From Bimastos eiseni (taxonomy: Eukaryota; Annelida; Clitellata; Crassiclitellata; Lumbricidae): 64,000 nucleotides of DNA. The notes below the pieces were generated by a model, which did not search any database, was not told the DNA's origin, and saw only the letters and a program-made list of their open reading frames with translations. Positions 1 through 9,360 of the stretch are shown here, in pieces. How positions within the stretch are numbered: position 1 is the first letter of the stretch; the number at the start of each line of letters is the position of its first letter. Made by a program: the position numbers and the translations under genes. The stretch is from NCBI GenBank assembly GCA_959347315.1, contig OY365813.1:32616635-32680634 (forward strand), in the 5' to 3' direction.

Positions 1-36
1 GTTCTTACTAATATTTATTATTTGTTTATTTTTAGC

Positions 37-590
37 GTTTTACAAGTTAGCGCAATATAGACGCAAAGAAGGAATATAAGAGGCTGAACAACCAACTGAG
101 AAGGGCAAACGATGGAGCTAAAGAAGCGTTGTAGGAACTGGATACACTACAAGTGAATGAAAGACGCGATCTAGTATAATATGAATCAAGACGCTGACAA
201 AAGAGAGAAACAAAGGAGCACAAAATGTAATAAAGAACAAAGAACGCAACCTACAATAGATCGATTGAGCAAGAAAGTCAGCAGACAAATGGAAGAATTA
301 TGTAGGGGAATCACAGGCCTACGCGGGAAAAAAATAACATGGAAGATATCAGAAAAGAACAACCTACAAATGACGATGACATAGGACGGTTTATAGACGA
401 GGTTATGGCGGCTATACGGGAAATGAAAAGCAAGGCGAAAGGAGTGGGTAACAGCCTACCAATTGAGATAGGCCTACCGAAGAAAATAGGAGAAAAGGCA
501 ATGGAAAAATTAGTGAGGATATGCGAAGATATATCCTAGCTACGACGCAGGAGAGTGGCCAGAAGAGTTCCTTCAGACGATTTCATCTAT
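37..590 (+). mobile_element. Decayed non-LTR retrotransposon (LINE) fragment, endonuclease-RT linker to early RT
   Basis: Conceptual translation in shifting frames gives pieces typical of the segment between the AP-endonuclease and reverse transcriptase of LINE ORF2 proteins. These include a basic stretch EYKRLNNQLRRA, then EVMAAIREMKSKAKGV, then IGEKAMEKLVRICEDI, and after a stop GEWPEEFLQTI. The order matches the usual LINE order: linker, ExxxAIxxmKxxKAxGxD, then the GEWPxxFLQT motif. Several stops and frameshifts interrupt it, so it is dead. It is truncated at the left window edge and breaks off where the 35-bp repeat array begins near 563. The exact clade is uncertain. Confidence 0.7.
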
Positions 591-1005
591 CCAGCTTCCA
601 TCTAAGCCTGATGATTTTCATCAATCCAGCTTCTATTTTAAATTAAAAAGATCTGTTTCAATCGATCCATCTTAGTTAGAAAATGGACGGATTAAAATAG
701 TCAGGTTTAAATGGAAGCTGGATCGATTAAAACAGATCTTCTTAAATAGAAGCTGATTTGATGAAAATCATCAGGCTGCAATAACTAGAAGCTGGGTTGA
801 TGAAAATAATCAGGTTTAAATAGAAACTAGATCGATAATAAAGAACTACGTTTAAATGGAAAGTGGATGAGATTAAAAAATCCTGCTTAAGCCGTAACTC
901 GATTGACAAAAATCATCAGGTTTAATTGGGAGTCGGATCACTGAAATGGCGAAAAAATGACAGGGAAAAAGTTGGCGAATAATTGATGGCGAAAAATTTA
1001 CCTAG
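563..1005. repeat. 35-bp repeat array in inverted arrangement, with a TTTTTCGCCATCAAT-type end
   Basis: Degenerate copies of a unit containing TTCATCAATCCAGCTTCCAT run forward to about 660 and then in reverse orientation (TGGAAGCTGGATTGATGAA form) to about 925. The segments at roughly 607-670 and 719-774 are reverse complements, so the array contains a hairpin. It ends near 975-1000 with TTGATGGCGAAAAATTT, the same end sequence seen inverted at both sides of the array at 25170-25460. This suggests the array is the core of a small inverted-repeat transposon. Confidence 0.6.
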
Positions 1006-1545
1006 AACCACATCTAACAAGCAATTTAAGCAGAATAAGCTTATTAATTTCACTACTTAATATATCATAAATGCAATGACAATAGGCTAAGTGTCAATTG
1101 TCTCAAATAATCTCACAAAATTATATACAGCTAAGCATTCCATTTAATAGCCATTTCAGCTAAAGTGATTTTGTAGCTAATTTTAGTATACACTGTAAAG
1201 TTATCAAGCGTTTGGAGCAACAATGCACAAACTATTTTTCTAGCCTGCAGCAGTTCTACCATCTAGCAATTATTATGTGATAATGCAACACTTCCTGGAG
1301 CCTAACCAAGAAAATTCTCTAAAACAGAGTTATGAAGTCTATACCCCGATATTATTTAAAAATGAAAGTTGCCCTAAGTCAATTCTTATTCCTCCTTGCA
1401 TATATTCCATCAATTCTGAAGTATCTTTTGATATTGTAATTATGTAGACTCATAATTCAGGACCAGCCAGCAAATAGCTCTGTTAGGTGCAGAAAATCGA
1501 TGACCAGAACAATGTTCTAGAAAGTATTTTTTCTGGGAGCAGATT
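1005..1545 (-). pseudogene. Relic of zinc-finger paralogue: C-terminal end plus 3' flank only
   Basis: On the minus strand, 1450-1530 encodes FLEHCSGHRFSAP and then a frameshifted tail, matching the last residues of the neighbouring zinc-finger genes (FLEHCSSHRFS). The tail frame resembles that of the pseudogene at 25506. The flank at 1020-1190 matches the 3' flanks of the paralogues at about 2565-2730, 18610-18790 and 24940-25140. No finger array remains upstream of it. It is best read as a truncated extra copy of the tandem duplication unit. Confidence 0.6.
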
Positions 1546-2419
1546 AAAGAGTATAGTAACGTTAAGACATGGATTTATCAACTCTTACTGCCGTTAGTAA
1601 ATAGGCCTACTATGTGAGTCAGAAACCGAAATCGATGTAATTTGTAATATTCTTTAAGTTTCTCAACAGTGGAGGACTACTCTAGTTAGAAAATGACACG
1701 GTCCCCTATGTGTTATCTATAACTCTACAATAGCCAAGCATGTGCTGGATAATATGGAGAATATTATTTTCGCTCCCATTCTAAATATTTAAAAAATTGT
1801 CTGTTACAACATACCAATATCTGGTCTTAATACACTTACAAACTCATCCGGCGCTGAATTGTCCGTCGCTGAATTATCCCGGCGCCAAATTGTTCGCACC
1901 GAACTGTCCGGTCACCCGTCATCTGTTATTCTTGCAAGTTCAGAGACTGTTGGAAGGGATTGGTGTAAGTAACCTAGGCCTTTGACTCCTGTCAGGCATT
2001 ATCCAGGCGCGCAAGAAATAACTCCTCATAGTAGACCTATCTATGAAGTATGTAGGATTGTAGGCCTAATCGTGAATAACTCATGACTGTGAGTAGCATT
2101 GGGCTATAAGCCTATAACATAAAGGAACATTTTAAAGTGGTCCAGGAAACGTTTAAACTCTGTTAAAACCACTGTAGCTGTGTTGAAACCACTATGCGGT
2201 AGAGATTTTCTTTTAGAACAATCGTTGTGCCATTTACTAGTTGGAGAGGCCCATGGTTGTTACGCTGGTGCACCTACCTAGCGTGATTCGCGTCCCTTAT
2301 TGGGCTCTCTTTGTTGCAAATGTTAAGTTATTTGTTCATTCTTTACTGTACTTTACAATATTTTTTTGAATTGGTTGCAATTAAAAAAACTTTTGATTGA
2401 TTGGTGATAATATTTATGA
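1546..2419. other. Intergenic, no supported feature
   Basis: I find no coding signature, RNA gene or clear repeat structure here. A 62-codon open stretch at 1797-1985 has no recognisable domain and is probably chance. Confidence 0.5.
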
Positions 2420-3005
2420 TAATGCGGGTTGTCAGTTTCAAACAAAATTCTTAAGATAATAAAAAGTACTAGAACAAAGCAAAACAATTTTTTAAAGTCA
2501 TACGACAATCTTGATAACATATTTAACTTTCGCTAAGAAAAACTGTAACATTGTAACACTCAATCTAAGTAGAATAAGTGAATTAACTTCACTGCTTGGT
2601 AGGCCAACATCATGCATGCAATGACAAGCTTAGTGTCAACAGTCTAAAATTATCTCACAACATTAAATACAGCTAAGCATTCCGTTACATGGCCATTACA
2701 CCATGGGTATTGTTGCAACACAAATGAATATTAAATATTGACTGTGGAGTTAAGCAATTTCGGCATCAAAAGCAAAAAATTCATTTTTACAACATGCAGC
2801 AATTCAACAATAGGCCTAATCCAATAGTCTAATAATTATGCAAGGATACATTGTTGTCTAACCATGCAAACCTATACAACAGAATGCATACTCTCTATGT
2901 CTCAAAATGTTTCTGAAATAAAGTGGTCGAAAGTAATTCATTCATGCATAATACTAACACAATTCTGAAGCATCATATCATACTGCAATAACGTGGAATC
3001 ATAAT
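2420..3005 (-). other. Duplicated 3' flank/3' UTR of zinc-finger gene 1
   Basis: This stretch lies just downstream of the stop at 3006 and is clearly homologous to 18480-19057 and partly to 14240-14628 and 24930-25140. Shared words include CAATGACA, AAGTGTCAA and ACAGCTAAGCA. It shows that the duplication unit extends several hundred bases beyond the coding region. No firm polyadenylation signal could be assigned. Confidence 0.55.
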
Positions 3006-4877
3006 TCAGAACAGGTCAGCAAATAATTTGTCAGGTAGAGAAAATCGATGGCTAGAACAATGCTCTAAAAAGTCTTTCTCTATTTCAAGTAATTCATCAC
3101 ATATACCACAACCAAAAGATTTAGACAAATACGCATGTTCATCCATAGGAGATTGGAATTTGCTAATAAACAAACAGTCACCAATTTCATTAATTGGCAA
3201 ATGACCTGAAAGTCCATTATAATTCAGATTTATGTTCTTTGACAAAAGTTCATTTGGTTTATGAGAACCGCCTGTATTGCTAAATGTGGTGAATTGATCA
3301 CACAGATTAGCAACTACTCCAATTCCCATTTGAAGATTCTGCTGCTGTGTTACTACATCAAATTTAAACTGCATTGCTGAAGAACTGCTCTTGGTATAAG
3401 CTTTATTATGTTTGTATTGATTTCCTCGGTGGTTCGTTAAATTTCCAAGTTCGTTGATACCTTTCTTATAACTGTCATCCGTGCATGTCTTTTGTGCTGC
3501 ACGAGTTCTCATATGACATTTTTGTTTACTGCCTGCTTTAAATTGCTTCTGACATATCTGGCACAAGTATGGATTGTCTCCAGTATGGGTTCTCATTTGC
3601 TGTTTCAGAGTACCCTTGTTGGTATATGATTTATGGCATATCTGGCATTTGTTTGGTTTTTCATTACCATGGGTTCTTGTGTGTCTATTCAGAGTACTTC
3701 CTTGATTAAAAGATCTCGTACATATCTGGCATTTGTATGGTTTTTCACTAGTATGGATTCTCAAGTGGTTCTTCAGATGACTTCTTGTAGTAAATGATTT
3801 CTGACAAACAGTACATTTGAATGGTTTTTCTCCAGTATGGGTTCTCATGTGATGCTTAAGATAAGCCCCTTCGGTAAATGATTTCTGACATATCTGGCAT
3901 ATGTATGGTTTTTCGCCTGTATGGGTTCTCATGTGACTTGTCAAATGATACCCTACAATAAATGATTTCTTACATAACTTGCATGCATATGGTTTTTCAC
4001 CAGTGTGGGTTATCAAGTGGTACTTCAGATGACTTCTTGTTATAAATGATTCATGACAGAGCATGCACTTGAATGGTTTTTCACTAGTATGGATTCTCAA
4101 GTGGTTCTTCAGATGACTTCTTGTAGTAAATGATTTCTGACAAACAGTACATTTGAATGGTTTTGCTCCAGTATGGGTTCTCATGTGGTGCTTAAGATAA
4201 CCCCCTTCGGTAAATGATTTCTGACATAGCTGGCATATGTATGGTTTTTCGCCTGTATGGGTTCTCATGTGACTTGTCAAATGATACCCTACAATAAATG
4301 ATTTCTTACATAACTTGCATACATATGGTCTTTCACCAGTATGGGTTCTCATGTGTCTTGTCAAATGATACCCTACAATAAATGATTTCTTACATAACTT
4401 GCATACATATGGTCTTTCACCAGTATGGGTTCTCATGTGCCTTTTCAGATGACCACTTTGAGAAAATGATTTCAGACATATCTGGCATTTGTGTGGTTTT
4501 TCACCAGTATGGATTCTCAAATGATCCTTTAGATGACTTTTTGTAGCAAATGCTTTCTGACAGAATGTGCATTTATAAGGTTTTTCTCCAGTGTGAGTCC
4601 TAACGTGATAGATCAGATGCTCGTTTGTAATAAATGATTTCTTACATAACTGGCAATTGAATGGTCTTTCACCAGTGTGAGTTCTCATGTGTCTTTCCAG
4701 ATTACGACTGTCAGTAAACAACATCTGACAGAAGTCACACCTTTTCGTTTTTTCTCCTGTGTGGGTTCTTGCATGTCTTTTCAATGCACTACCATCAACA
4801 AATGATCGCCGACATATCTGGCACTTGCATAGTTTTTCTCCCTCATTGGTACTAACAGTTGCCATAATGTTAATCAT
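3006..4877 (-). CDS. C2H2 zinc-finger protein 1 of the cluster (about 16 fingers)
   Basis: Likely a nuclear sequence-specific DNA-binding protein. One open exon encodes about 623 residues with some 16 tandem C2H2 fingers joined by TGEKP-type linkers, starting near residue 15. Finger 15 has Gln for the first zinc His (LKQQMRTH) and finger 16 has lost its second His, so the array end is decaying. Fingers 7-9 and 11-13 are near-copies: helix cores IVGYHLTSH, TEGxYLKHH and TTRSHLKNH occur twice, 336 bp apart, which is four 84-bp finger units. Fingers 6 and 7 differ by one helix residue. After the array comes a linker with AYTKSSSSA, then the family module ending FGCGICDELLEIEKDFLEHC and SSH. There is no KRAB, BTB, SCAN or ZAD domain. 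The paralogue-conserved start is MATVS, at ATG 4865; an in-frame ATG lies at 4877. An acceptor-like AACAG just upstream suggests a noncoding first exon. Confidence 0.85.
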   Translation of the reverse strand: MINIMATVSTNEGEKLCKCQICRRSFVDGSALKRHARTHTGEKTKRCDFCQMLFTDSRNLERHMRTHTGERPFNCQLCKKSFITNEHLIYHVRTHTGEKPYKCTFCQKAFATKSHLKDHLRIHTGEKPHKCQICLKSFSQSGHLKRHMRTHTGERPYVCKLCKKSFIVGYHLTRHMRTHTGERPYVCKLCKKSFIVGYHLTSHMRTHTGEKPYICQLCQKSFTEGGYLKHHMRTHTGAKPFKCTVCQKSFTTRSHLKNHLRIHTSEKPFKCMLCHESFITRSHLKYHLITHTGEKPYACKLCKKSFIVGYHLTSHMRTHTGEKPYICQICQKSFTEGAYLKHHMRTHTGEKPFKCTVCQKSFTTRSHLKNHLRIHTSEKPYKCQICTRSFNQGSTLNRHTRTHGNEKPNKCQICHKSYTNKGTLKQQMRTHTGDNPYLCQICQKQFKAGSKQKCHMRTRAAQKTCTDDSYKKGINELGNLTNHRGNQYKHNKAYTKSSSSAMQFKFDVVTQQQNLQMGIGVVANLCDQFTTFSNTGGSHKPNELLSKNINLNYNGLSGHLPINEIGDCLFISKFQSPMDEHAYLSKSFGCGICDELLEIEKDFLEHCSSHRFSLPDKLFADLF

Positions 4878-5870
4878 CAAATTCCTGTTATCACTGTTCC
4901 TTGATGCATTTAAATTTGATCACCTCTGAACTAACTCATATGTGTTTGGTTTCTCATAAAAGAATTTTTGTGTGCTTCTGCATTCAGGATAATTGGGACC
5001 CATATGAAACCAGCAGTGTCATGTATCTCACACTCTCGACGACTTTATTTGAGTTTTCATTTCAGATGATTACAGGAAGATTATTTGTTCCATCTGGCAG
5101 TGGTAATTACCTTCTCAGTAAATAAATCACTATGAAAAATACTATGCAACAAAAAACTGTTAACCAACTCAACGAATGTATAAAATAATACCTTAATGAT
5201 TTTGCTTATTTTGATCTGAACTGAAGAACCACTGGCTGACCATAATAAATGTTGTATTAAAAAAAAATCACTGGAATGCACTTGTCGAGTTAATAAGATG
5301 TAGACCTTGCCTTGCAAGTTAATATTGAACCGATATCAGAATGCAGCTTGTCTTCTTTGTGTACTTCCTAAAACATAGTACAAACACATACATTATTTGT
5401 TTTAGACAATAAAACAAAACTTTGCAGCCACTGATTTCGGTGAAATTAATGAACAATGAAATGAAGGTATTCATCAACTTATTTACTCCTACGATGTCAT
5501 TTTGCTAAAACACTTTATGATACACTCACCTGACACACAGACTTAGAAGTTCAACATTTTTCTGGAGCACATCAATAAAGCATCTCAATAATAATCATTT
5601 AGTAGAAGATTATTGAAGATTCTTAATTTTAAGAAGATTTCTGGAATTTGAACAAAGACAATCATGCAATTTAGGTGATGAAAAAAATCTGTTTAAAAGA
5701 AAGCGGGAATGATCAAAATAATCATACATAAATCTCATCAATACAGAAGCTGTATTGATGAGAAAAATATGCTTCAAGCTAATTAAAGCAACTAAAGTGC
5801 TGGATTCTCTGAACAAAATAAAATACAATACAACTGTCATTTGCTATTGCCCTTCTTACAGTTAGTTCAG
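4878..5870 (-). other. 5' flank of zinc-finger gene 1, with conserved block 5190-5365
   Basis: Positions about 5190-5365 are homologous to 11730-11890 and 19985-20125, the equivalent flanks of paralogues 2 and 4. Shared words include ATCACTGGAAT, AATGCAG and CTTGTCTTCTT. The block probably lies in a 5' intron or leader shared by the duplication units. Nothing else is supported in 5366-5870. Confidence 0.5.
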
Positions 5871-5872
5871 AA

Positions 5873-6050
5873 GTGCACACACGCCTCGACGGCACAAAGG
5901 CAGTTGTAATGCAGAGCAATTGTGGGCAAAGGATTTGCTCTAGATCCCTACACAGTCATGCCCTGGATGAGGGTCAAATCCACTCAGCGCACACTGAGCA
6001 TTACGGGCCGACCGCTCTAACCAATCGGCCGCCATGCCACACTAATAATA
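5873..6050 (-). mobile_element. tRNA-derived SINE
   Basis: On the minus strand the head starts GTGGCATGGCGGCCGATTGG and continues TTAGAGCGGTCGG, a good RNA polymerase III A-box in a tRNA-like 5' half. A weak B-box-like GGATTTGACCC follows about 40 bases later. The anticodon arm and acceptor pairing are not convincing and the sequence continues beyond a tRNA length. It is therefore a tRNA-derived SINE rather than a gene. Confidence 0.6.
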
Positions 6051-6284
6051 TGTCAAAGATAAAAAGGAATAACAAATCTTAAATATTTGAAATATTCGAG
6101 TATGCTACAGCTTAATTAAATGAAAATTATAGCTATAATTATAGCAATATATTCATCGGTTACTTGAGTACGTGAACACCCTGTAAAATATTGATTTAAT
6201 AACAACAAAAACATGCTTTCTGGCTAAATCAAGGTCGCTGATTACAAATATGGTAGTCAAATGATCCTTTTCATCAAAACAGCA

Positions 6285-7215
6285 TCCATTTAGGTATAGT
6301 TCCTTTCATCATTTCAGCTGCCACTTATTTGTATTTCTTCAATCCACTTCCTGCATATTCAGCCTTTTCATCGACTCCATTTATATTGCAACTGCCTTCT
6401 CTCATCAATCCAGCTTCTACTTAAGCAGACGATCTTTTTCATCGATGCAGCTTCCATTTATGTGTATTATTTTTCATCAATCCAGGTTCCATTTAGGTGT
6501 AATTCTTTTCATCAATCCAGCTTACACTTAGCTGTATTTATTTTCATCAATCCAGTTTCTGCATACACAGCCTTCTTTACATTGGCTTCACATCCATCGT
6601 AACAGCTTTCATCAATAGAGCATCTACTCAAGCATGAAATATCCATCGATCCACCTTCCATTTTTTTTTAATATTTGTTGGCAAACCTGTAGTTTAGCAT
6701 ATTTTATTATTCCTCAGTTTTTATCCTGTTTTTTTGTGTATTTAATTATTTTCTTCATTATATCATGTATTTTGCAAGTAGAAACTAGATTGATGATAAT
6801 AATTATGCTCTAAAAGGAAGCTGGATCTATAAAAAAAATTTAAAAGTGTGTCTTAGAGTATTTCGTTAAAAAAAATGTTGATCAGAAATTCCACAAGAAA
6901 TCCACGCGAATTTCATCACGCCACAATTTTGTCACCAATCGAACTTCTAATTATGCATGCTATTTTCACCAATCCAGCTTCCATTCATGCATATTTCTCT
7001 TTGTCGATCCAGCTTTCTTTTAAGTATTTTCTTTTCATCAATCCAGCTTCTATTTACGTATATATCTTTTCATCAATCTGGCCTTGTTTACATCAATCAA
7101 GCATATTTTCACAGATCCAGCTTCCATTTCAGTGTAATTTCTTTCATCAATCCTGTTTCTACTTGCACATTATACTTTTTCATCGATCATGTCTCCATTT
7201 GAGCTACAGTTCAAC
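6285..7215. repeat. 35-bp repeat arrays (two blocks)
   Basis: About twenty degenerate units of the TTTTCATCAATCCAGCTTCC type occur at 6285-6670 and 6935-7210, with 6670-6935 largely unrelated AT-rich sequence between them. Spacing between unit starts is mostly 33-37 bases. Open frames of up to 119 codons run through the block but simply follow the repeat, and a 35-bp period does not preserve frame, so they are not genes. Confidence 0.7.
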
Positions 7216-7407
7216 ATCTATTCATGCCAAATAATTAAAAACTCTTTTTTTATGGTGAAACTTTTGTGGAATATGCTAAACTACAGGATTACCCATTTAT
7301 GTATAATACTTCTCATCAATCCAGTTTTTAAATTTACTTAAGCGTAAGAGAGTCACTATAGGAAAATTATGGTAGTCAATGAGGGTGTTGACGTACTCAA
7401 GTAAGGG

Positions 7408-7675
7408 ATCAACCCGAATCATCGAAACCCGAATCCCCGAAAACGCTGAAAAGGCCAAAGCCTGATTCCCTGAAAACAGCAATTTACTATTGAAAACCGC
7501 TGAACTGTCTCAAAACAGCGCAATTCTTTCATCAATCCAGCTTCTGCATGAATTCTTTTCATCCATCCACTTTCCATTTAAGCAGAATCCTTTTCATCAA
7601 TCGAGCTTCGTTTTCGGTGATACGGCGGAAACCAGTTTGGGGGATTCGGGTTTCGGCGATTCGCTAAGCACCCCT
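7408..7675. mobile_element. Small inverted-repeat element (family B), copy 1
   Basis: The left end reads AACCCGAATCATCGAAACCC and the right end reads GGGTTTCGGCGATTCGCTAA. Reverse-complemented, the right end gives CGAATCGCCGAAACCCGAAT, so the two termini are inverted repeats about 24 bases long with only a few differences. Length is about 265 bp with no coding capacity. The interior holds two or three units of the 35-bp repeat. Other copies: 22195-22432 and 23477-23710, with half copies at 16150-16235 and 12907-12936. Confidence 0.65.
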
Positions 7676-7689
7676 CAAGTAATACCGAT

Positions 7690-8010
7690 TCATCGTCTGT
7701 CCCTTTGGCGACCCTATAGCCACCACACAGCCGACCATTGCTGCCCGTTTGAATAAAATACTCAGTTCAAATAACAATGTCAACAACTCTTTTATCGTCA
7801 TTAAATAAATATGTTTGTTCACTAAATTGTATAAAAAGAGTTTCGAATGTACGCACGTTTGCCAAGAGATCGAATTTCTACATAATGTCGTACTGACAAC
7901 CGCACAAAATGGCGAGTGAATGAAGTGTTTGACAATGATTACATTTTGGCAGGACCATATCGAATTATAATCCTGCAGCCTAGCGAGTGTATATAAAAAG
8001 TTTATTACAT
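7690..8010 (-). promoter_or_regulatory. Conserved distal 5' block of zinc-finger gene 1 with CACAAAATGGCGAG (7903-7916)
   Basis: This block is homologous to 16255-16560, 12930-13085 and 22850-23030, each lying upstream of a different zinc-finger paralogue. The best conserved core is CACAAAATGGCGAG. It fits the metazoan YY1/Pho-type motif AAAATGGCG that often sits at transcription starts, and reads TCGCCATTTTGTG in the gene sense. Conservation across four paralogues argues for a promoter or first noncoding exon about 3 kb from the ATG. The factor assignment is inference. Confidence 0.5.
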
Positions 8011-8125
8011 AATATTTTTTTTTTTTTTTTTATTATTTAGAGTCCCTTTTCAACAGTGAATATAATTTTTGGTTTAGTAATACTCTGAAAAAAGAAGTTA
8101 CAAATTCCTCCATCATCACTGCCAG

Positions 8126-8420
8126 TCATGCAGCATCATCTGCCCCTAGCTCCCTTATCCATGTCACACCCCGGGCTTTCCATACTGAAGTCTTACCTTT
8201 AAAAAAAATGTAACCCAGACTCCTTACTTGACATTCTATCTGTAAAACATCGACCAAAACGACACTCTCCTTAACAGTTATGTACTTCCACCTTGCTGAT
8301 CTTCTGGAAACCGAACTGTGACCTCCCACGACTATCCTCTGAACAACCCTTTCGATTTGACGCAGCGCTCCTGAATAAGCTGATGCCATGCGCTTAGCTT
8401 TCAAGTGGCGCTTTATAAAT
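8126..8420 (-). repeat. Dispersed repeat shared with 28245-28315 and 56155-56290
   Basis: The minus strand carries GCTTATTCAGGAGCGCTGCG and TCAAATCGAAAGGGTTGT, matching 56165-56205, and 28285-28315 carries GCTTATTCACGAGCGCTGCG. After that the 56 kb copy continues in parallel (GTCAGAGTTCGGTTTTCAGA versus GTCACAGTTCGGTTTCCAGA). A 92-codon open frame lies here but follows the repeat and is not supported as a gene. Confidence 0.5.
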
Positions 8421-8577
8421 TTGGATATTACAACTACGACCTCAATTTTTGTGAGAATTAAGGCTGATACTCCCCACCCCCAAACTGAGCTCGTGGCGCC
8501 CCGCTATCCCTCAGGATGTTTTGCCAACATTTTTCAATGAAACCTGGTATCACTTAGATTTGATATTACTCAGTGAG

Positions 8578-9126
8578 TACTAATAACTGCTATTCGTAGG
8601 CAAAGCGTGGTTACCTTCCACATGCACAGCTATGGAGCTATCAATATACTATCAATAGTCAATGCAGAGTATGTAGCAATATCCTTCATATAGCGTATCG
8701 TGACATTCTAGGCTATAACAATACATTTATTACTTAATAACTTTATTTGTGAACAAATGTAAAACCTTGTTATAAAATTTGATATATGAAGTTGTCAGCG
8801 TCGTCTTTCCTCTCTACTGTTTACCGGAAAGTGGGTGGAGCTAATTCAAGCGGGGAAATTACTGGTTTGGGAATGCAACCAAAACAAATTAAAATATATA
8901 AATTAACATAATTATTTTAAGGATATTCAATGCAATGTTAAGGTCCTGTTTAATTAATCAATAGCTTATAAACAAGTCCGTTATTCCTAAATTTATTCGA
9001 TAAATAAATTTTATAAAAAAAATTATTTTATAAAAAAAAAGTTGACTATTTGCCGAGGAGCATACTTCCGAATAGTCCAATATTCGGCCGAGGCGAATGT
9101 TCGAGGCGATTTCCGGTTATGCCCTA
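8578..9126 (-). mobile_element. Inverted, end-truncated copy of TIR element family C
   Basis: Read on the minus strand, this matches the full copy at 45951-46634 in order. It has the end TAGGGCATAACCG, the CCTCGGCCGAATATTGGACT block, the CTCCACCCACTTTCCGGTAA block and the CTCTGCATTGACTATTGATA block. The terminal CGGTTATGCCCTA is at 9114-9126; the other terminus is missing. There is no coding capacity. Confidence 0.65.
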
Positions 9127-9212
9127 CTTGCATGGATGCGAGTTAACTTCGTCTCCTCACATAACTTGTCATCATTTGCTCATACTCTGTGTCAGTTTGA
9201 AAATTAAAAAAA
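9121..9212. repeat. Short dispersed repeat family F (SINE-like)
   Basis: The pattern CTTGCATGG ... AACTTGTCATCATTTG ... GTCAGTTTG is shared with 14140-14240, 17822-17912, 38296-38400 and, inverted, 28080-28195 and 40240-40380. It is about 90-140 bp with no strong pol III box visible. Confidence 0.5.
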
Positions 9213-9360
9213 ACACTATTACTATCATAAAAATTACCAAAGACAACAAAACATCAAATATTCTGGATACGAGACAATGTGTATTACTTTTCAGAATGAT
9301 AAAACAACATGTAGCACTTAATCTGAGTACAGTAAGCTAATTAATTGCAATTCTGAAACA

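Noticed and set aside
4865..4880. Non-ATG starts (TTG or GTG) for zinc-finger genes at 4880, 11277, 15927 and 19918
   Set aside because: In a eukaryote the ATGs conserved between paralogues are more likely; upstream codons probably lie near a splice acceptor.
5980..6045. Possible tRNA gene on the minus strand
   Set aside because: Good A-box but weak B-box and poor stem pairing; better explained as a SINE head.
6285..7215. CRISPR-like array
   Set aside because: Units are contiguous degenerate 35-bp repeats without unique equal-length spacers, in an animal genome.
6875..7234. 119-codon frame rich in Ser/Phe/His
   Set aside because: Runs through the 35-bp repeat; the period does not keep frame and no domain is present.
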